This document shows, in pieces, positions 47,101 to 62,100 of a DNA stretch of 64,000 nucleotides. How positions within the stretch are numbered: position 1 is the stretch's first letter; each line of letters starts with the position of its first letter. The notes beneath the pieces are model-generated. The model worked only from the letters and a program-made list of their open reading frames with translations, did not search any database and was not told the DNA's origin. Both the position numbers and the translations under genes were made by a program. The DNA is from Azorinus chamasolen (lineage: Eukaryota; Mollusca; Bivalvia; Cardiida; Solecurtidae): assembly GCA_963576725.1 (NCBI GenBank), contig OY755240.1:64010412-64074411 (forward strand), given 5' to 3'.

Positions 47101-50100
47101 ATGTCATTATTTCTTACAGGAATATATTCAACTGGGAAAGAGTTAAAGGCGTATATATAGAGTAAAGAATTAACCCTTTCCCTGTTCTGTATTTAGCCTA
47201 AATTTCAATACCTACTGAATATTCATTAGCAAAATGGTTATGATGAATATGGAAGGTGGAACATTGTAGAAATTGTGGAAAGATCTATCAAATTCTATTA
47301 GCAAACAGAGCAGACCCTGATCAGATGGCTCCTCTGTGAGCCATTTGATGTGGGTTTAATCTGTTTGCAAATGGATGAAAACGCGTATATATGAGGGAAA
47401 GTGTTAATTAGATGTTTTTTTCTTATTTCAGAATGGTTGGGATGTGAATGACATGTTTCAGACAAATGCTATGGTATACAATATTAAATCTACATATGAT
47501 GAGTCTCTAGGACAATACACGTAAGTGAAAACGCTTTATCACTTTATTCTATTAATGCTGGGTTGTCTATACAGAACTATTGAATAGACTTAACAAATGG
47601 GTTCCTGCTAGGATCTGCACAATGATCAAAATATTGATACAGTATAGATTGAATAATTTGACCTGGATCCTCACCTTTATGCAGAATACATAATGAGAGT
47701 GATGACGCTGTATAAATAAAACTCCGCCAGTAAATCGTGAAGTCTATTCTCGCTAAAATTAACCCGTGCATATGTAAACCATACAATCACGAGTGTGTCC
47801 ATGCATAGTTGCTTACCGGTACACGTGCCGAGGGTAAATTCGTGCAATGTTACGATTTTTTATTTATGCAAATTAAAGCTATATAACCTTGCTAATTCAA
47901 ACTCTTAGTAAAGGAAGACTTGAGATCCTTTTTAGGCAGGTGGCTGCAGCGTGAAAGTCGTGCAGAAAACTCACACCCTGTATGACACTGCCACCTGTCT
48001 TAACGCTTTCCTTCATATAAACTCATTTTCATGCATTTGCAAACAGAGTAGATCCAGATCAGACAGCTCCTAAAGGAGCCGTCTGATCGGGATCTACTCT
48101 GTTTGGTAATGGAATTAGTAGACCCAGATCAGATCATCTGATAAGGGTCTGCTATGTTGCTTACAACATAATGTAGGTATGATTACACAATTTCTGCCAT
48201 TTTAACCCTTTGAGCACTAGTGGCAAAACAATTTAGATCCAGATGTAGATGGTGCATAATGTAGCGTCTCATCATTTGATACTTTGGCCATGTTTTTTGC
48301 TAAAGAGTGGAAAAAATTGTTTTTTAAGAACCAAAACAAACAACAATTGGTGCAGACAAAATGTTACTTGCAAAGACTTAAAAGATTCCTTTGTTAATGT
48401 GTAACTTCATATACTGCTATAAAGCTTCATATTATTAGCTCAGCTGTTTTGAAGAAAAGTCGAACTATAGTGATCACTGGGTTGTAGTCGTTGTCGTCGT
48501 CGGCGTGCAAAATCTTTAATGTAGCTCATTACTTGGAAAGTATATTAGGTATCAACATGAAACTTCATAGTTTAGTAAATCTCATTGAGGGGAAGGCCCC
48601 TACATAAGAAGCATAACTTTAAAATTTTGGAGTTATGGCCCTTTAACGTTTTGAACATTTTTAAATGACGAGCATTGACTCTTGTTAATAATCATGATGT
48701 CATTTCTTATTACATGAATGTATATGAGGTTCATGGTTAACCCCTTTCTATGTTTATTAATTACAATTGTCAAAACCTATTAAATACTCATGGACAAAAT
48801 AGTTACAATGAAATATGGAAGGAGGAACATTATAGCCGCTTTGGAAGCTGAAGAAACAGGTCTATCAAAGTCCAATAGCAAACAGCAGACCCTGATCAAA
48901 CGGCTCCGTCTGATCTGGGTCTACTCTGTTTGCTAATGTGTGAAAACACTTATATATGAGAGAAAGGGTTAAAAGATACTGTTTAACAAATAAATATTGA
49001 AAAAATGTTTACTATCTGATGTACAGGACAAAACTGAATAAAGAGAACTCAGAAGAGTATCGCCGCAGAGAGGAGGAGGCGACACGACTAGCTGCCGAGA
49101 TAGAGCGCAGTGAGCAGTACAAGAAACACATTGCCCTTGAGAATGGGGAGGGTGACGATGAGGAGGCAGCATTTAGCTCGGTTGTACGACCGTCAGACAG
49201 CTCTCTCTCAACTAGCTCAGGAGGGCCTGGAAAGTAAGTTGATTAATGATAGTTCTCATGCCCAAAAGGCTGATGTATTTAGCATTGCTTTTGTGAGTAG
49301 AGATGAAATCTTTGTGTTTGTATATCCTGAAACTATAGATGAATATTCATGCAAGTATCTGCCCATTGTGCTTATTAATAATTTTTATGCCCCCAAAGGC
49401 GGGCATATAGTAATCGCATTGTCCGTCCTTCTGTCTGTCCGTCCGCACTCACCAAAGGGTAGTTGTGTGACTTTTTCTAACTAGTCCCACAAGTAAAATC
49501 ATTAACCTGGCCATCTCTTGTGACATTAACCTGGCCATTTCTTGTGACATTAACCTGGCCAGTTGTGGGACATAGGGTTAGGGTTAGCTTCCAGATCATT
49601 CTTTTCCAAAGTTAGAGCCAAAAATAGTTTTTCTTGTGGGACTAGTCACACAAGAAAAGATCAAAGGAAAAAGTCACACAACTACCCATTTGTTAGCATG
49701 TCCGTATGTCTGTCCATCTGTCCTTCCATCCCAAGTTTGTGTCCGGTCCGTAACTTCTTCATCTATCAAAGGATTTCAATAAAACTTGCCACAAATGTTC
49801 ACCAGACAGAGACGATGTGTCGTGTTCAACTCCCTGGTCCATGGGTCAAAGGTCAAGGTCACAGGGTACAATTACTTTGTCACAAATTGCGTGTCCGGTC
49901 TGTAACTTCTTCATCTATCAATGGATTTCAATATAACTTGGTACAAATGTTCACCACACAAAGACGATGTGTCGCGTTCAACTCCCAGGTCCATGGGTCA
50001 AAGGTCAAGGTCACAGGGTACAATTACTTTATCACAAATTTCGTGTCCGGTCTGTAACTTCTTCATCTATCAATGGATTTCAATATAACTTGCCACAAAT

Positions 50101-53100
50101 GTTCATCACACAAAGAAGATGTGTCGCGTTCAACTCCCAGGTCCATGGGTCAAAGGTCAAGGTCACAGGGTACAATTACTTTGTCACAAATTTCGTGTCC
50201 GGTCTGTAACTTCTTCATCTATCAATGGATTTCAATATAACTTGGCACAAATGTTTACCACACAAAGACAATGTGTCGCGTTTCAACTCCCAGGTCCATG
50301 GGTCAAAGGGCAAGGTCACAAGATACAATTACTTTGTAACAAATTTTGTGTCTGGCCTGTAACTTCTTTATCTATCAATGGATTTCAATATAACTTGGCA
50401 CAAATGTTCACCACACAAAGACGATGTGTCGCTTTCAACTCCCAGGTCTCTAGGTCAAAGGTCAAGGTCACAGGGTACAATTTTTGGGGGCATTTGTCAC
50501 GTGACTGTGACATCTCTTGTTGTATTAAGAATTATAATAAGGGCATCTATTGCCATGGCAAACAAAAGAGAATCAAATCTGTGAAGTAACCAAATAGAGC
50601 AGACCCATTCTAAAATGGCTACAACGTTCCACCTTTCATATTTCATTTATAACTATTTTGTCAGACTGACATTCAATAACTGTAAATATGTTACTGGTCA
50701 TTTACATGCATACTTACATGTACATGTACTAGTTGTGTTACTTAATAAACTTGTTTTCTAAAACATTTCCTGTTGCCAGCCTTTTGAAAGTAATTGAGAT
50801 GTAATTAATAACATTTGACAAAGTAATTGTAATGTAATTAATTACATTAATAAAACCCATATAATTGTAATTGTAATGGTAATTGACCTTTTATGAATAT
50901 AATTGTAATTTAATTAATTACATTGCCATGTAATTAACCCCAGGTCTGTTGTCAGTGAATATCCAGGTATTGAAATTTGGAATAGACATAGAACAGGGAA
51001 AGGGTTAAAGAGATTGATCAAGCTTTTGTTTTCTTCTCCAGATATATACCGCCAAACAAGCGTAATACTGGTGCTGGGGGAATGGGGAAGACCGGGGGTA
51101 GAGGATACCCACATCCCCATCAGCAAAATGCCCCGCCTCAGCATCATCATCATCATCAACCGCCCCCACCAGTAGGTAACCGTAGTCTACCCAGTCACAG
51201 GCAGTCGCCTCCAGTCACTCAGACATCCAACTCGCAATCGTCAGTAGAAACAGTTAGTGTGAATGGTGGTGAGTGTCACAGTTTTACTCATGAAATAGTT
51301 AAATTATTTAGTTTAACCTGTAATCTGCTGAATAATTGGAACTTGCTCCCCCCCCCTTTTTGAATATTGATTAACCCGTTATCTCATGAGCTATTTTTAG
51401 ATCCAACCACTTTGAATAAATCTACCAAAAAGGAGCTTTTAAAAGAGAACAGGAAATTTTCAGAATTGTGTTCAGTTTGGAAACCATTGTGATAAATAGA
51501 GCATTTGCTCCTATGGAGCAAATGCTCTATTTATCATCATGGTTTCAAAAATGACATTTACAGAGGTGTCAAAATGTGTCAGTTGGAGGGAATGAGTTGA
51601 ACAAGAATTTGTATCAAAATTTATCACTGAAGGAAATGATTTTTATGGCAAACGGTGCAGACACAATATTTAAACTGTTTTCAAAGGTTTTGTATCCTAG
51701 GTTCCCATATACATTAAGAGTTATGCAGACAGCATTTTTAGAGATGGAAAAGAATTCAAACTAGGAGGTACCCCCTAGAGCGTCCTACCAAAGACTAGTA
51801 CAGTTAAACTTTGATATGTAGAACCTCAAGGGGCGAAAGAAATATTTGGAGTTAACAGATTTTCCGAGTCATCCAATTTTTAATCTAAACAGATTCTCAA
51901 GGTCACAATTTATTGCAGGTCTAAAATGCTGCTGAAATCTCCGTTAGGAGCAGTCAGCAATCATACGTTTGACCTGCATTAAGCTGTCAAATGTGTTTCT
52001 AGTTATGCGTAATGATACAATTTAGAACATTTCTGTAATGTAAATTTTTGAAGTACTGAACTTTTACTTCGAGTTATCCCAAAGTTTGAGCTATCCGAGT
52101 TTGATATATCTAAGTTCAGCTGTAGTGACTTGCTTACCAAGCTCTCAGCACATTATAAGAGTGGTGCCAGGAAAAATTAACCATGTGTCTTGATAACATT
52201 ACTAGAAGTGGGTTATCGGAGCAATAGATAAAGATGTGTGTTCAAATTCTAAAATTGTCATTTCTCCACCAAATGCTATTTTGTTACCACTTTTTAGAAT
52301 CGTCTGGAAGAGACAATTATAAAGAATAGTCGCAACATGGGGTTCGGGGTATTCTGGAACATGTTTTAATTAAAAAAAAAGCCTCTGCTTTAAGCTCGGA
52401 ACTTTGAAGAACCAGGGAATTCAAAGTGTGTTCTGTATTTGTAGTCTCCATTATCCCTTGATGGATGGGTCATGGAGAGAGTTGCTCTTTATTATCGTTT
52501 CTATGCTCTATTTATCAGAAAGGTTTTGTGAAACTGACTTTTACAGAGGTGTTAAAAGGCGTCTGTAGGAGGGAATGAGTTAATGCAACCACGTTATAAA
52601 TGAACATGGGTGTCTTTAAAAACAGATGTTTGTTTATACAGGAGCTTTCTGCCTAACTTTATTTCCTGTATTAAGTGGTCCCTAAAGAGAGGTTTACTTT
52701 ATATGATGCTAGTGTCACTTTCTCTCTGACAGAAAAATCCAGCAGAGCCAGTATACCTGCGTCTACAGCTGGTCCCACAATAAAAACTTCTAGTCCAGTA
52801 CATGAGGGTGGAGGTCCCCCTACAGAGGGCAAACATGAACACAACCCTCAACAATATCCCCCAGCCAACAAAGCAGATAGCAAGAAATCATCAAAAGGTA
52901 CTGCTGGTAACTATAAACTCTTGGGTTGAGCTTCTTCTCATACACTCTAGAGATACCGTTTTCTCTCTCATAAACACCCCCACTTAACCCATTCCCGTAT
53001 ATTGACGCCTTTTGATGCTTCTGTAAAGGTCACTTTGTGAAATCATTGTGATGAATTGCTCCACAGGAGCAAATGCTCTATTTATCACAATGGTTTTAAA

Positions 53101-56100
53101 ACTACAAAATTCTGAGAATTTCCCTTTCTCTAGTTAATGCCCCTTTTTGGTAGATTTAATCAGAGGTATCTAAAAATAGTCCATACGGGAAAGGGTTAAA
53201 CGCACTTTACTACAGTGCTTTACACTGACACTGGGCATATTAAAGAACCACAGAAATGCCATCGATAATAAGAGGTGGGCATTGTGCCAGTTTTCATATG
53301 TTTACTGCTTTGCAGAATTATTTCCCCTTGAACTTTGAGTATTTTTTGTCATTTTTGCATGAAAACACGGGGAGTTGGTGTCACGAACTTCCCCATCAAT
53401 TTGAAAGTTATTCAGTAATGAATAGTAGATGTGCAAGCCACAATTTTCATGTGTTTAGAGTTAAGGCATTGCAGAATTGCATTCCCTTGAGTATTTTTTG
53501 TCATTCTGGCATGAAACATGGGGAGTTCTGCTTCAGTTTAAAAGTTATTGAATTGATACTTGTCATACATCATAACCATGAATAATAGATGTGCAAGACA
53601 CAATTTTCAACGTCACGAGTTTAGTAGCAAGTATTACAGAATTATCTCCCCTTGAACTTCGAATAATTTTGTCATAACGTTCTGTTACATGGGTAGTTGG
53701 TGTCATAAACTTGGATTTGCAATCAAGGCTGCCGTTAGGGGCTGTTCATCATCTTTAGTGATAGTTCTAGTTTGATGTTGAGCCTTGAATCTAGTTGATC
53801 ACACCAGTTTATATTTTTTCCAGGTCGAGATGAACAGATTAAGGAGTTAAAAGAATTCAGCTCTAATTTTAAGGTAAGTGAATCGAATTGCATTGATGAC
53901 CAAAAACAGTATCGTAATAATGTTATTGGATGTACTAATAAATTGAATGTTTTGGTAATTGTGAAAATACTTAACCCTTTCCATGTTCTATGTTTATTTC
54001 GAATTTCAATACCTACTGAAAATTTATGGACAAAATAGTTATAATGATATATAGAAGGTGGAACGTTGTAGCCATTTTAGAGACAGAACTATCAAATTCC
54101 ATAAGCAAATGGAGCAGAGACAACTCATCTAGGAGCTGTCTGATCTGGGTCTTCTCTGTTTGCAAATGTGTGAAAAAGTGTTTATATGAAGGAAAGGATT
54201 AAATTACAATGATTTCAAGTTATAATGTTGACTTTCTTCATTAATCAAGGTTACTGAGATGAAACATTGCATAAGTCTTTAATTTGTTTGTTATTAGTTT
54301 CTTAATCTGTACTTCTAAGATCTAGAAGGTCCGTGTACAAAAGTACTTTCTTCTTATTTGATATTAACCCTTAACTCGCTTTCTTCTTATTTGATATTAA
54401 CCCTTAACTCCATAAATAAATATTTTCAGGCTTTTGCAAACAAAATAGTCCCTGATCAGCTTTCTGATCAGGGGTCTCTTCTGTTTGCTTTATAAATATG
54501 AAATTGTAATACATTTGACACTCCAGTTTCTTGCAATGCCAAAATTCTGAAGTTCTTTTGCCATTGTAAAACTCCACAAATTAGATATATGATATTATTA
54601 TGTCTTACATGAATAGTCAACAGGAAAAAGGGTTAATAGGCCAAAATAAATTAATTTCAGCCAAACTGGTAAATTTGCGACTAAAAACAATTATGGCAAA
54701 AACTTGTTACAAGGAAGATTATGAGTCATGTTGGTTGTTGATGTAGAATCGAGATCTATGTCATTCCATAAGCAAACAGAGCAGAAACTGATAAGATGTT
54801 TCCCATAGGAGCTGTCTGATCTTGGTGTAGAAAAGCATATTTATGGAGTAACGGGTTAAACCTTTATCCCATTGATATTTATGTAAGAAATAATTACAGT
54901 GAAACTCTATTATTCAAACACAGAAATACGTACCATTATTGATCTGTAACACAGGTGGCAGCTTAATGCAGGTTGAAAGTCCTCTAGGAGCTTTCTGCAT
55001 GACTTTTACCCTGCATTAAGCAGCCACCTGCCTACAAAAACATAAATTCTTCATTACTAAAATTTCGTAGTATTGAGTTTTTACTGTATGCATAAATATT
55101 TATTAGCATAAATTTTATAATGGCATATGAACAAAATTTATGGACATGACAGAAACTAGAATCATATTTATATTATTCCATAAGCAAACAGAGTTGACCC
55201 TGATCAGACGATTCCCTTGGGAGCCGTTTGATCTTGATCTACTCTACTTGCAAAGGTGCCAAATGTCGTCTGTATTACGGAAAGGCTAACATATAAATGC
55301 AAACTGAAAGTCAGAAATGAATTAATCTGTTACTCCTTAACCCTTTCCTCCATAAATACGCCTTTCTACGCCTCTGTAATAGTCACTTCTTGAAACCATT
55401 GTGATAAATAGAGCATTTGCTCCATTGGAGCAAATGCTCTATTTATCACAATGGTTTCAATACTACACAATTCTAACATTTTCCTTTTCTCTAGTAAATG
55501 CTCCTTTTCGGTAGATTCATTCAAAGAGGTTGGGTCTAAAATAGCCTATGAGGGAATAGGTTAATCTGTTATTCCTTAAATACGCCTTTCTACGCCTTTG
55601 CAAAAAGAGTAGACCCAGATCAGATGGCTCCTGTATGGAGCTGTCTGATTAGGGTCTGCTATGTTTGCATATGTTATAGATATGATTCTACAGTTTCTAC
55701 TATGGACAAAAAATCCTGTGTCCATGTGCCAATGTAAAAAATAATCTAATTAATATTCATTGTCATGGTTTTATGTCATGGATATTCATGTGTCATGAAT
55801 ATTCATGGAGAAAAGGGTAATGTATTTATGAAAAATATATCGGGATTATGAAAGCTTGACATGAAAAGAAAATTCTTCATTGCATAAAGATGTAGATGTT
55901 ATTTACTATGTTAAAGACTGAATCAATTCTCATTTCTCTGAAGCTTGATGATAATAAAGAAGCAAAAGATAAAGATAAAGACAGACCTCCAAGCGGGGAG
56001 AGCAAAGAATCTGTCGGTAAAGACATGTCACATGAAGATAAAGAAAAGGAGATGGCACAAGAAAAAGTCACGGATGCTGAGCCTTCCCCGGATAAAACAG

Positions 56101-59100
56101 CAAAGATGGCAGAAGAGAAGAAACCAGAGTCGGATCCCTCACAAGACAAAACAGAAGGAGATGCTAAACCAAAAGACATGTAAGTGCTGTACTGTTTTTA
56201 TTTCTCTGCAAACCTTTTCTATTGTTGGTACCCATTAGAATACCATCTCCGAGGTGTAGTTATTCTCCAGCAACTGCTGTCTATTTGCAAACAGCTTGGA
56301 TCAAGATGAGATGCCAAGTAACTCGGCTTCTTATCAGGATCCAGAGCTACAGATAACGATGCGTACTCAAATACTAAAATCTAAAGAATGGTCACAGTAT
56401 AGGGTTTGGTGGAGAAATGAAGGAGCTATGCTTGAAAATATTTAAATTTACGCATCTTATCTGGAACTCTGAGGATCCAAGCTGTTTGACACTTAGTCAA
56501 TAGTTTCTCACAAGCTTGTGTCATGATTCTCTACATGATTGAATTTACATAGTATACTGATAGATGATTCTGTATCAATGAGGTTGATGTAACTCATAGA
56601 CTGTATTGCCGTATCTCTCTTTTCAGACCAATAAAGTCAACCCTCAATCCAAATGCAAATGTCTTCACTCCAAAGTCTTTCACGCAAGTAAGTATTGTTT
56701 GCATTCGTATTATGATAGATCTGTTAGAGTACTTCTTTAGTATCGTTTAAGATCTGTGTATAACTTTTACTTGCTTTGATGTCTCCTACTTTCGGAAAAG
56801 TTGGTAATATTAACAAATAAAACAAGTTTGAGATGCCGAGTTGCTCGCATAGATATGATCAGAAGCCTGCATTATCGCGGGATACTTAACTCATTATTTG
56901 ATAATACTACCTTTTGATGTCTTTGCAAACAGACTATACCCAGATTAGATGGCCCCTGTAAGGTCTGCTCTTTTTTGCTAATAAAGATCTGATTCTACAA
57001 TTTATGCCATGATCAATTGTTAAATTTTTAACCCTTTCTTTCATAGATATGCTTTTGCAAACAGAGTAGACCCAGATATAGGAGCTGTCTGATCAGGGTC
57101 TGCTCTGTTTGCTTGTGATATAATATACAATTCCGATTTTTTGCCATGACTGATAATTCTTGTTTACATATGCTATTATAACATCAATTTAATAAATATA
57201 TTCATTATTTCTTGCGCAAATATTCGGGGGGGGGGGGGGTTGTTAAATAATGCCATTCTAAATGTTCAGCTAATGATTATTCATGATGTCATTATTTTCA
57301 TGAATATTCATTAGGTAAAGTTTAATTCCTCTTTAATAGATAATACCCTTTTGAAGCATTTCTGTTTTCATGTTTGAAAACATTTTGGCCAATCATAGAT
57401 ATATGGTTAAATGTACTTAATTCCATTTCAGAAACCGACGACCCAACAGATCCCCACTCCTCCTCGTCCCCACACCCAGAGCCCTATCATACAGCAGGCT
57501 CCTGTGATGGCCCAGCCGGTGTACCCTGCTCCTGGGCAGTCATTCATCATGCCGCCCAATGCCATGGTGCCAACAGCTCAGCCCCAACAGATGTCATATA
57601 ATGTCAGGCCAAAAAGAGGTTAGGCAATATTTTTTCAGTAGATCTAAGACTGGAAGTCCAAATTAGCATCAGTGTCAGTCTGTAAAACAGGTGGCAACTT
57701 AGGGTGAAAATCAGCAGAAAGCTCCCAAAGGAGCCTTCTGAATGACTTCTATCCTGCATTAAGCATTTAAAAATGATCTAAATAATTCTAAACTAAATGG
57801 GTTTTAATGCATTTCTAACACAAATACATACCTTAAAGTAGGTGTTTTGATCGCCCTTTTGTTGTCAACATTGCCATAAAAAGCTTCAATCTTGGACACT
57901 TGTACTAGCCCAATTATTGGTTCCAGATTAGAAGTTGAATAGTTTGTCACATGTGGTTCTAAGCTGTTTAATCATGTTTCTGAAATTTAAAATCTTTTAA
58001 AATTGAATTGCTATTTGTCCATAGACAAGTCGGATGAAAAGTTCCAGGTGTCGGCTCATGAAGGACACTTTTCCTAATATCACATTAAAAAATAGTAATT
58101 GCGGTAACGAGTTGTAAGACTTGGTTCAATTTATTGATATAGATGGCAAATGTGTACCCTAATCGAATCTTAAATCTTAACCCTTTATTCCATGAATATT
58201 CATGTAAGAAATTGTGTACATGTCCCAGGTTGGACAAGTTGGCATAGGGTTTCCACACTCCTTCATTTGTTTACAGCTAAACCTGTCTTAAGCGGTCATC
58301 AAAAAGAGGTCTAATTATGGGTTTATAAGGCAGTTGGTAGCTTAACCCTTTCCCAGTTCTATGTTTATTCCAAATTTTAATACCTGAATATTCATGTACA
58401 AAATAGTTGTAATGAAATATGGAAGGTGAAACATTGTAGCCATTTTAGAAACTAAAGCAACAGCTCTTATCAAATTCGATTAGCAAACAGAGCAAACCCT
58501 GATCAGCCGGCTCCTATAGGAGCCGTCTGATCAGAGTCTACTCTGTTTGCAGATGCGTGAAAACACATTAATATGAGGGAAAGGGTTAAGACAGGTTCTA
58601 CTGTATAAGGATTAGAGGTAGTGGTTGTCAACTTTAGTATTGCACTAAGTCTGTCTCTCCTACCTTATAGCTGTGGTGTCAGTGAAACCAGACTACACAG
58701 CATCAGCGGTTCAAGCAGCCACAGGCCAGCCCCTGCTTGCACAGTCGGCCCAGTCCTATATGTATATCCATCCCCAGATGATACCCCCACAACCAACCGG
58801 TTATCAGATGGGGCAGGTAAGCCGACAACAGGTAAATATTCCAGAACTTATTGTTATCTACTTTATCTCAGAGTTTGTGATAAGAAGCGTACTGATATGT
58901 CCCAATTTCTGGTTTCTCTCTTTTTGCAGAGCTACAGATAAATGTGCATACCGAAATACTAAAATTGTCATTTCTCTACCAAACCCTATACTGTGACCAC
59001 TCTTTAGAATTGTCTCCTTGAGACGATTCTAAAGAGTGGTCACAGTGTAGGGTTTGGTGTAGAAATAAAAGAGCTATTCGTGAAAATGTTTAAATTCATG

Positions 59101-62100
59101 CATCTATCTGGATTTCTGGTAATGGTTTTGAACCAATGAAAACCAACATAATAGGGTTTGGTTAACCCTTTACCTGATGGAGACTCCTTTTCACAACTTT
59201 TTAAACAGATTAGACCCAGATGAGACAACTCTTATAGGAGCTGTCAGAGGTCAGGATCTGCTCTGTTTGTCTATGGAATTATATAAACTTATTTTACTAT
59301 TTCTGCAAAAGCCAAAAAATGCTGTGTTCATATACCATTATAAAAATTCAGCTATTAAATACTCATGTCATTAATTCTTACATGAATATTCAAGAATTTC
59401 TCCACCAAACTTTATACTGTGACCATTCTTCGAGACGATTCTAAAGAGTGGTCAAAGTATAGTGTTTAGTGGAGAAATGACGATTTTAGTATTTGGGTAT
59501 GCACCATTATCTGTAGCTCTGATAATCTCATAAGTAAACCGAGCAAACCCTGAGGAACCCTACAGGAGCCATCTGATCTGGGTGTACACTGTTTAAAAAT
59601 ATGGGAAGAGCATTTTTATGAGGGAAAGGTTTTAGACAGACATAGCAATTTTTTGGGCTACTTTGTGTGAATGGTACCTGTTAGTTGCATGGCTATAGAG
59701 AATTTTTTAAAAAATCATTTCTTAAACCAAATGGCAGATTTCAGATATTCATTGTATTTTTGCAACATTGTTGCTTAGACCCTACCCAAACTGCTCAAAT
59801 TGGCAGTGGCTTATTTTCCTTTTTATGACAAGGTGGAAACTCCAAAGATTTATTTTCCTGAAAACATGGTCTAGATTTCAATATGATTTGAAAGTAGTTT
59901 TCCTTATGTAACTCTCATTTAGGGACCATCTGCTTTTTAAGACACATACTTTGAATAAATGAAATTAATGAATGGTTGCTTCAGACAGATTCTAGTGCTT
60001 AGTGAAACTTTAACTTTTCTTCTCTTTTGAAATCACTGAGCAGATTTGAATATGATTGTATAGCAATGTTGTTAGGGTGACTTTTTGCGAAAATTGTTCA
60101 TCATTGTCAACAGGGCTTTGGCTAATTTCCCTTTCCTCCACAGGCTATTTTTAGACCCAGCCTCTTTGAATGAATCTACCGAAAAGTAGCATTTACTAGA
60201 GAAAAGGAAAATGTTAGAATTGTGTATTATTGAAACCATTGTGATAAACAGAGCATTTGCTCCCATGGAGCAAATGCTCTATTTATCATAATGGTTTCAA
60301 GAAGTGATTATTACAGAGGCGTAGAAAGGTGTATTTGTGGAGGAAAGGATTAATGGCTACAGTGAAAATCTTCTGAAAGCACAAGCAGGACATACATCAT
60401 GTTATCACGTGTACAGTATTATATTTATATGCTTCACTCACAGATGATGCAGATGCCAGCCGCCCAAACTACACCTCGGTTCATGACGCCCACTTCAATA
60501 CAGGGCATGCCTCCTACGACTATGCAGGGGGCGGGGCTTGAGCAGAACACACCCTCAGGTGGACAAGGCGGACAAGTATATAGTAAGTACAGAATATTCA
60601 CACAAAAAAGTGGTCATGAAAGGAATAATTTGCCAGTACAACAGTTGATAGAGGGTAGCCTGGATCTGCACTTATCATGGTTTACTTATACCCGGTTGTT
60701 GTCCTGTACATAAAACTGCTATTAGTTCCATTCACCTTTGGGGTCTTCCTCCAACTAATTTGATATGACTGAATTACTATTAACCCATTCCCTCATGCTG
60801 ACACCTGTAAAAGCCACTTTTTGAAACCATTTTGATAAAGAGAGCATTTGCTCCTATGGAGCAAATGCTTTATTTATCACAATGGTTTCATATAAACTAC
60901 ACAATTCAAAATTTCCTTTTCTCTACTAAATACTCCTATTTGGTCGATTTATTCAAAGAGGTCGGATCTAAAAATAGCCTATGAGGTAATAGGTTAAAGT
61001 GACGTAAAACCGTGATACAAACAAATAATGAATATTCATATAAGAAATAATGAATATTTATTTGTTGAATATTCCTCCCTTTTCTCTTCAGCAAACAGTT
61101 TAGATGCTGAGTTACTTAGCTATAACTCCTCTTAACCCTTTCCCTCATATAAATGTGTTTTCACGCATTTGCTCCTAGAGGAGCCGTCTGATCAGGGTCT
61201 GCTCTGTTTGCTAACAGAATTTGATAGATCTGTTTCTTTGCTTTCTAAAATGACTACAATGTTCCACCTTTGATATTTCATTATAACTACTTTTCCATGA
61301 ATATTCAGTAGGTATTGGAATTTGTAATAAACATAGAACAGGGAAAGAGTTAACCTTTTCCCTGTTCTATATATATTCCCAATTTCAATACCTACTGAAC
61401 ATTCGTGGAGAAAAAAAATAAAATTGAGGAAGATTAAACATTGTAGCCATTTCAGAAAGTCGAGAAACAGATCTAACAAATTCCATTAGCAAATAGAGCT
61501 GACCCTGATGAGAAGGCTCCTACAGGAGCCATCTGATCTGGGTTTACTCTGTTTGCAAATGCATAAGAAGGTGTGTATTTGAAGGGAAGGGTTCATCAAA
61601 ACTTTATCATAAATTTACTGCAAGTGTACAAAAATTAACACTAATTTACCCTTTACTCCATGAGTAGGCCTTTTAATGCCATTGCAAACAGTGTAGACCC
61701 AGATCAGCCAGCTCCATTGGATCAGAGTGCTCTGTATGCTTATGAAAAGCAACGTGCACTTACATACATGAGTAACATCGATCTCCAAATGCTTAGTTTA
61801 TCAAAACTACGCAATTCTATATTTCCTGGGGGAGCATGCCCCAAGTCCTCTATAGCCTGAGTGCATACATTACATTTGGATTCAACTACGCTCCTGATTA
61901 TTTCTGAATATTCATGGATTAAAGGATCAACTTCAGTTATCTTAAGCTGTCATGTGCCTCCTTTCTCATATATACTCTGATATGTGTTGTTTGTGTGTAT
62001 TTCAGTGGCACCACATCAACAAGGACCAATGCCAGCCCACATCAACCCTGCTTCTCATCTCAATCACCCAAACCACATGAACCACTTGAACATGTCAACA

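Noticed and set aside
49563..50589. Several overlapping open frames of 80-164 codons
   Set aside because: They are shifted translations of the same 152-bp tandem unit.
61984..62005. Start codon for a separate 223-codon gene at 61984
   Set aside because: The frame is ATXN2 exon 17 extended upstream through its intron. The acceptor TTTCAG at 62005 sets the real boundary.
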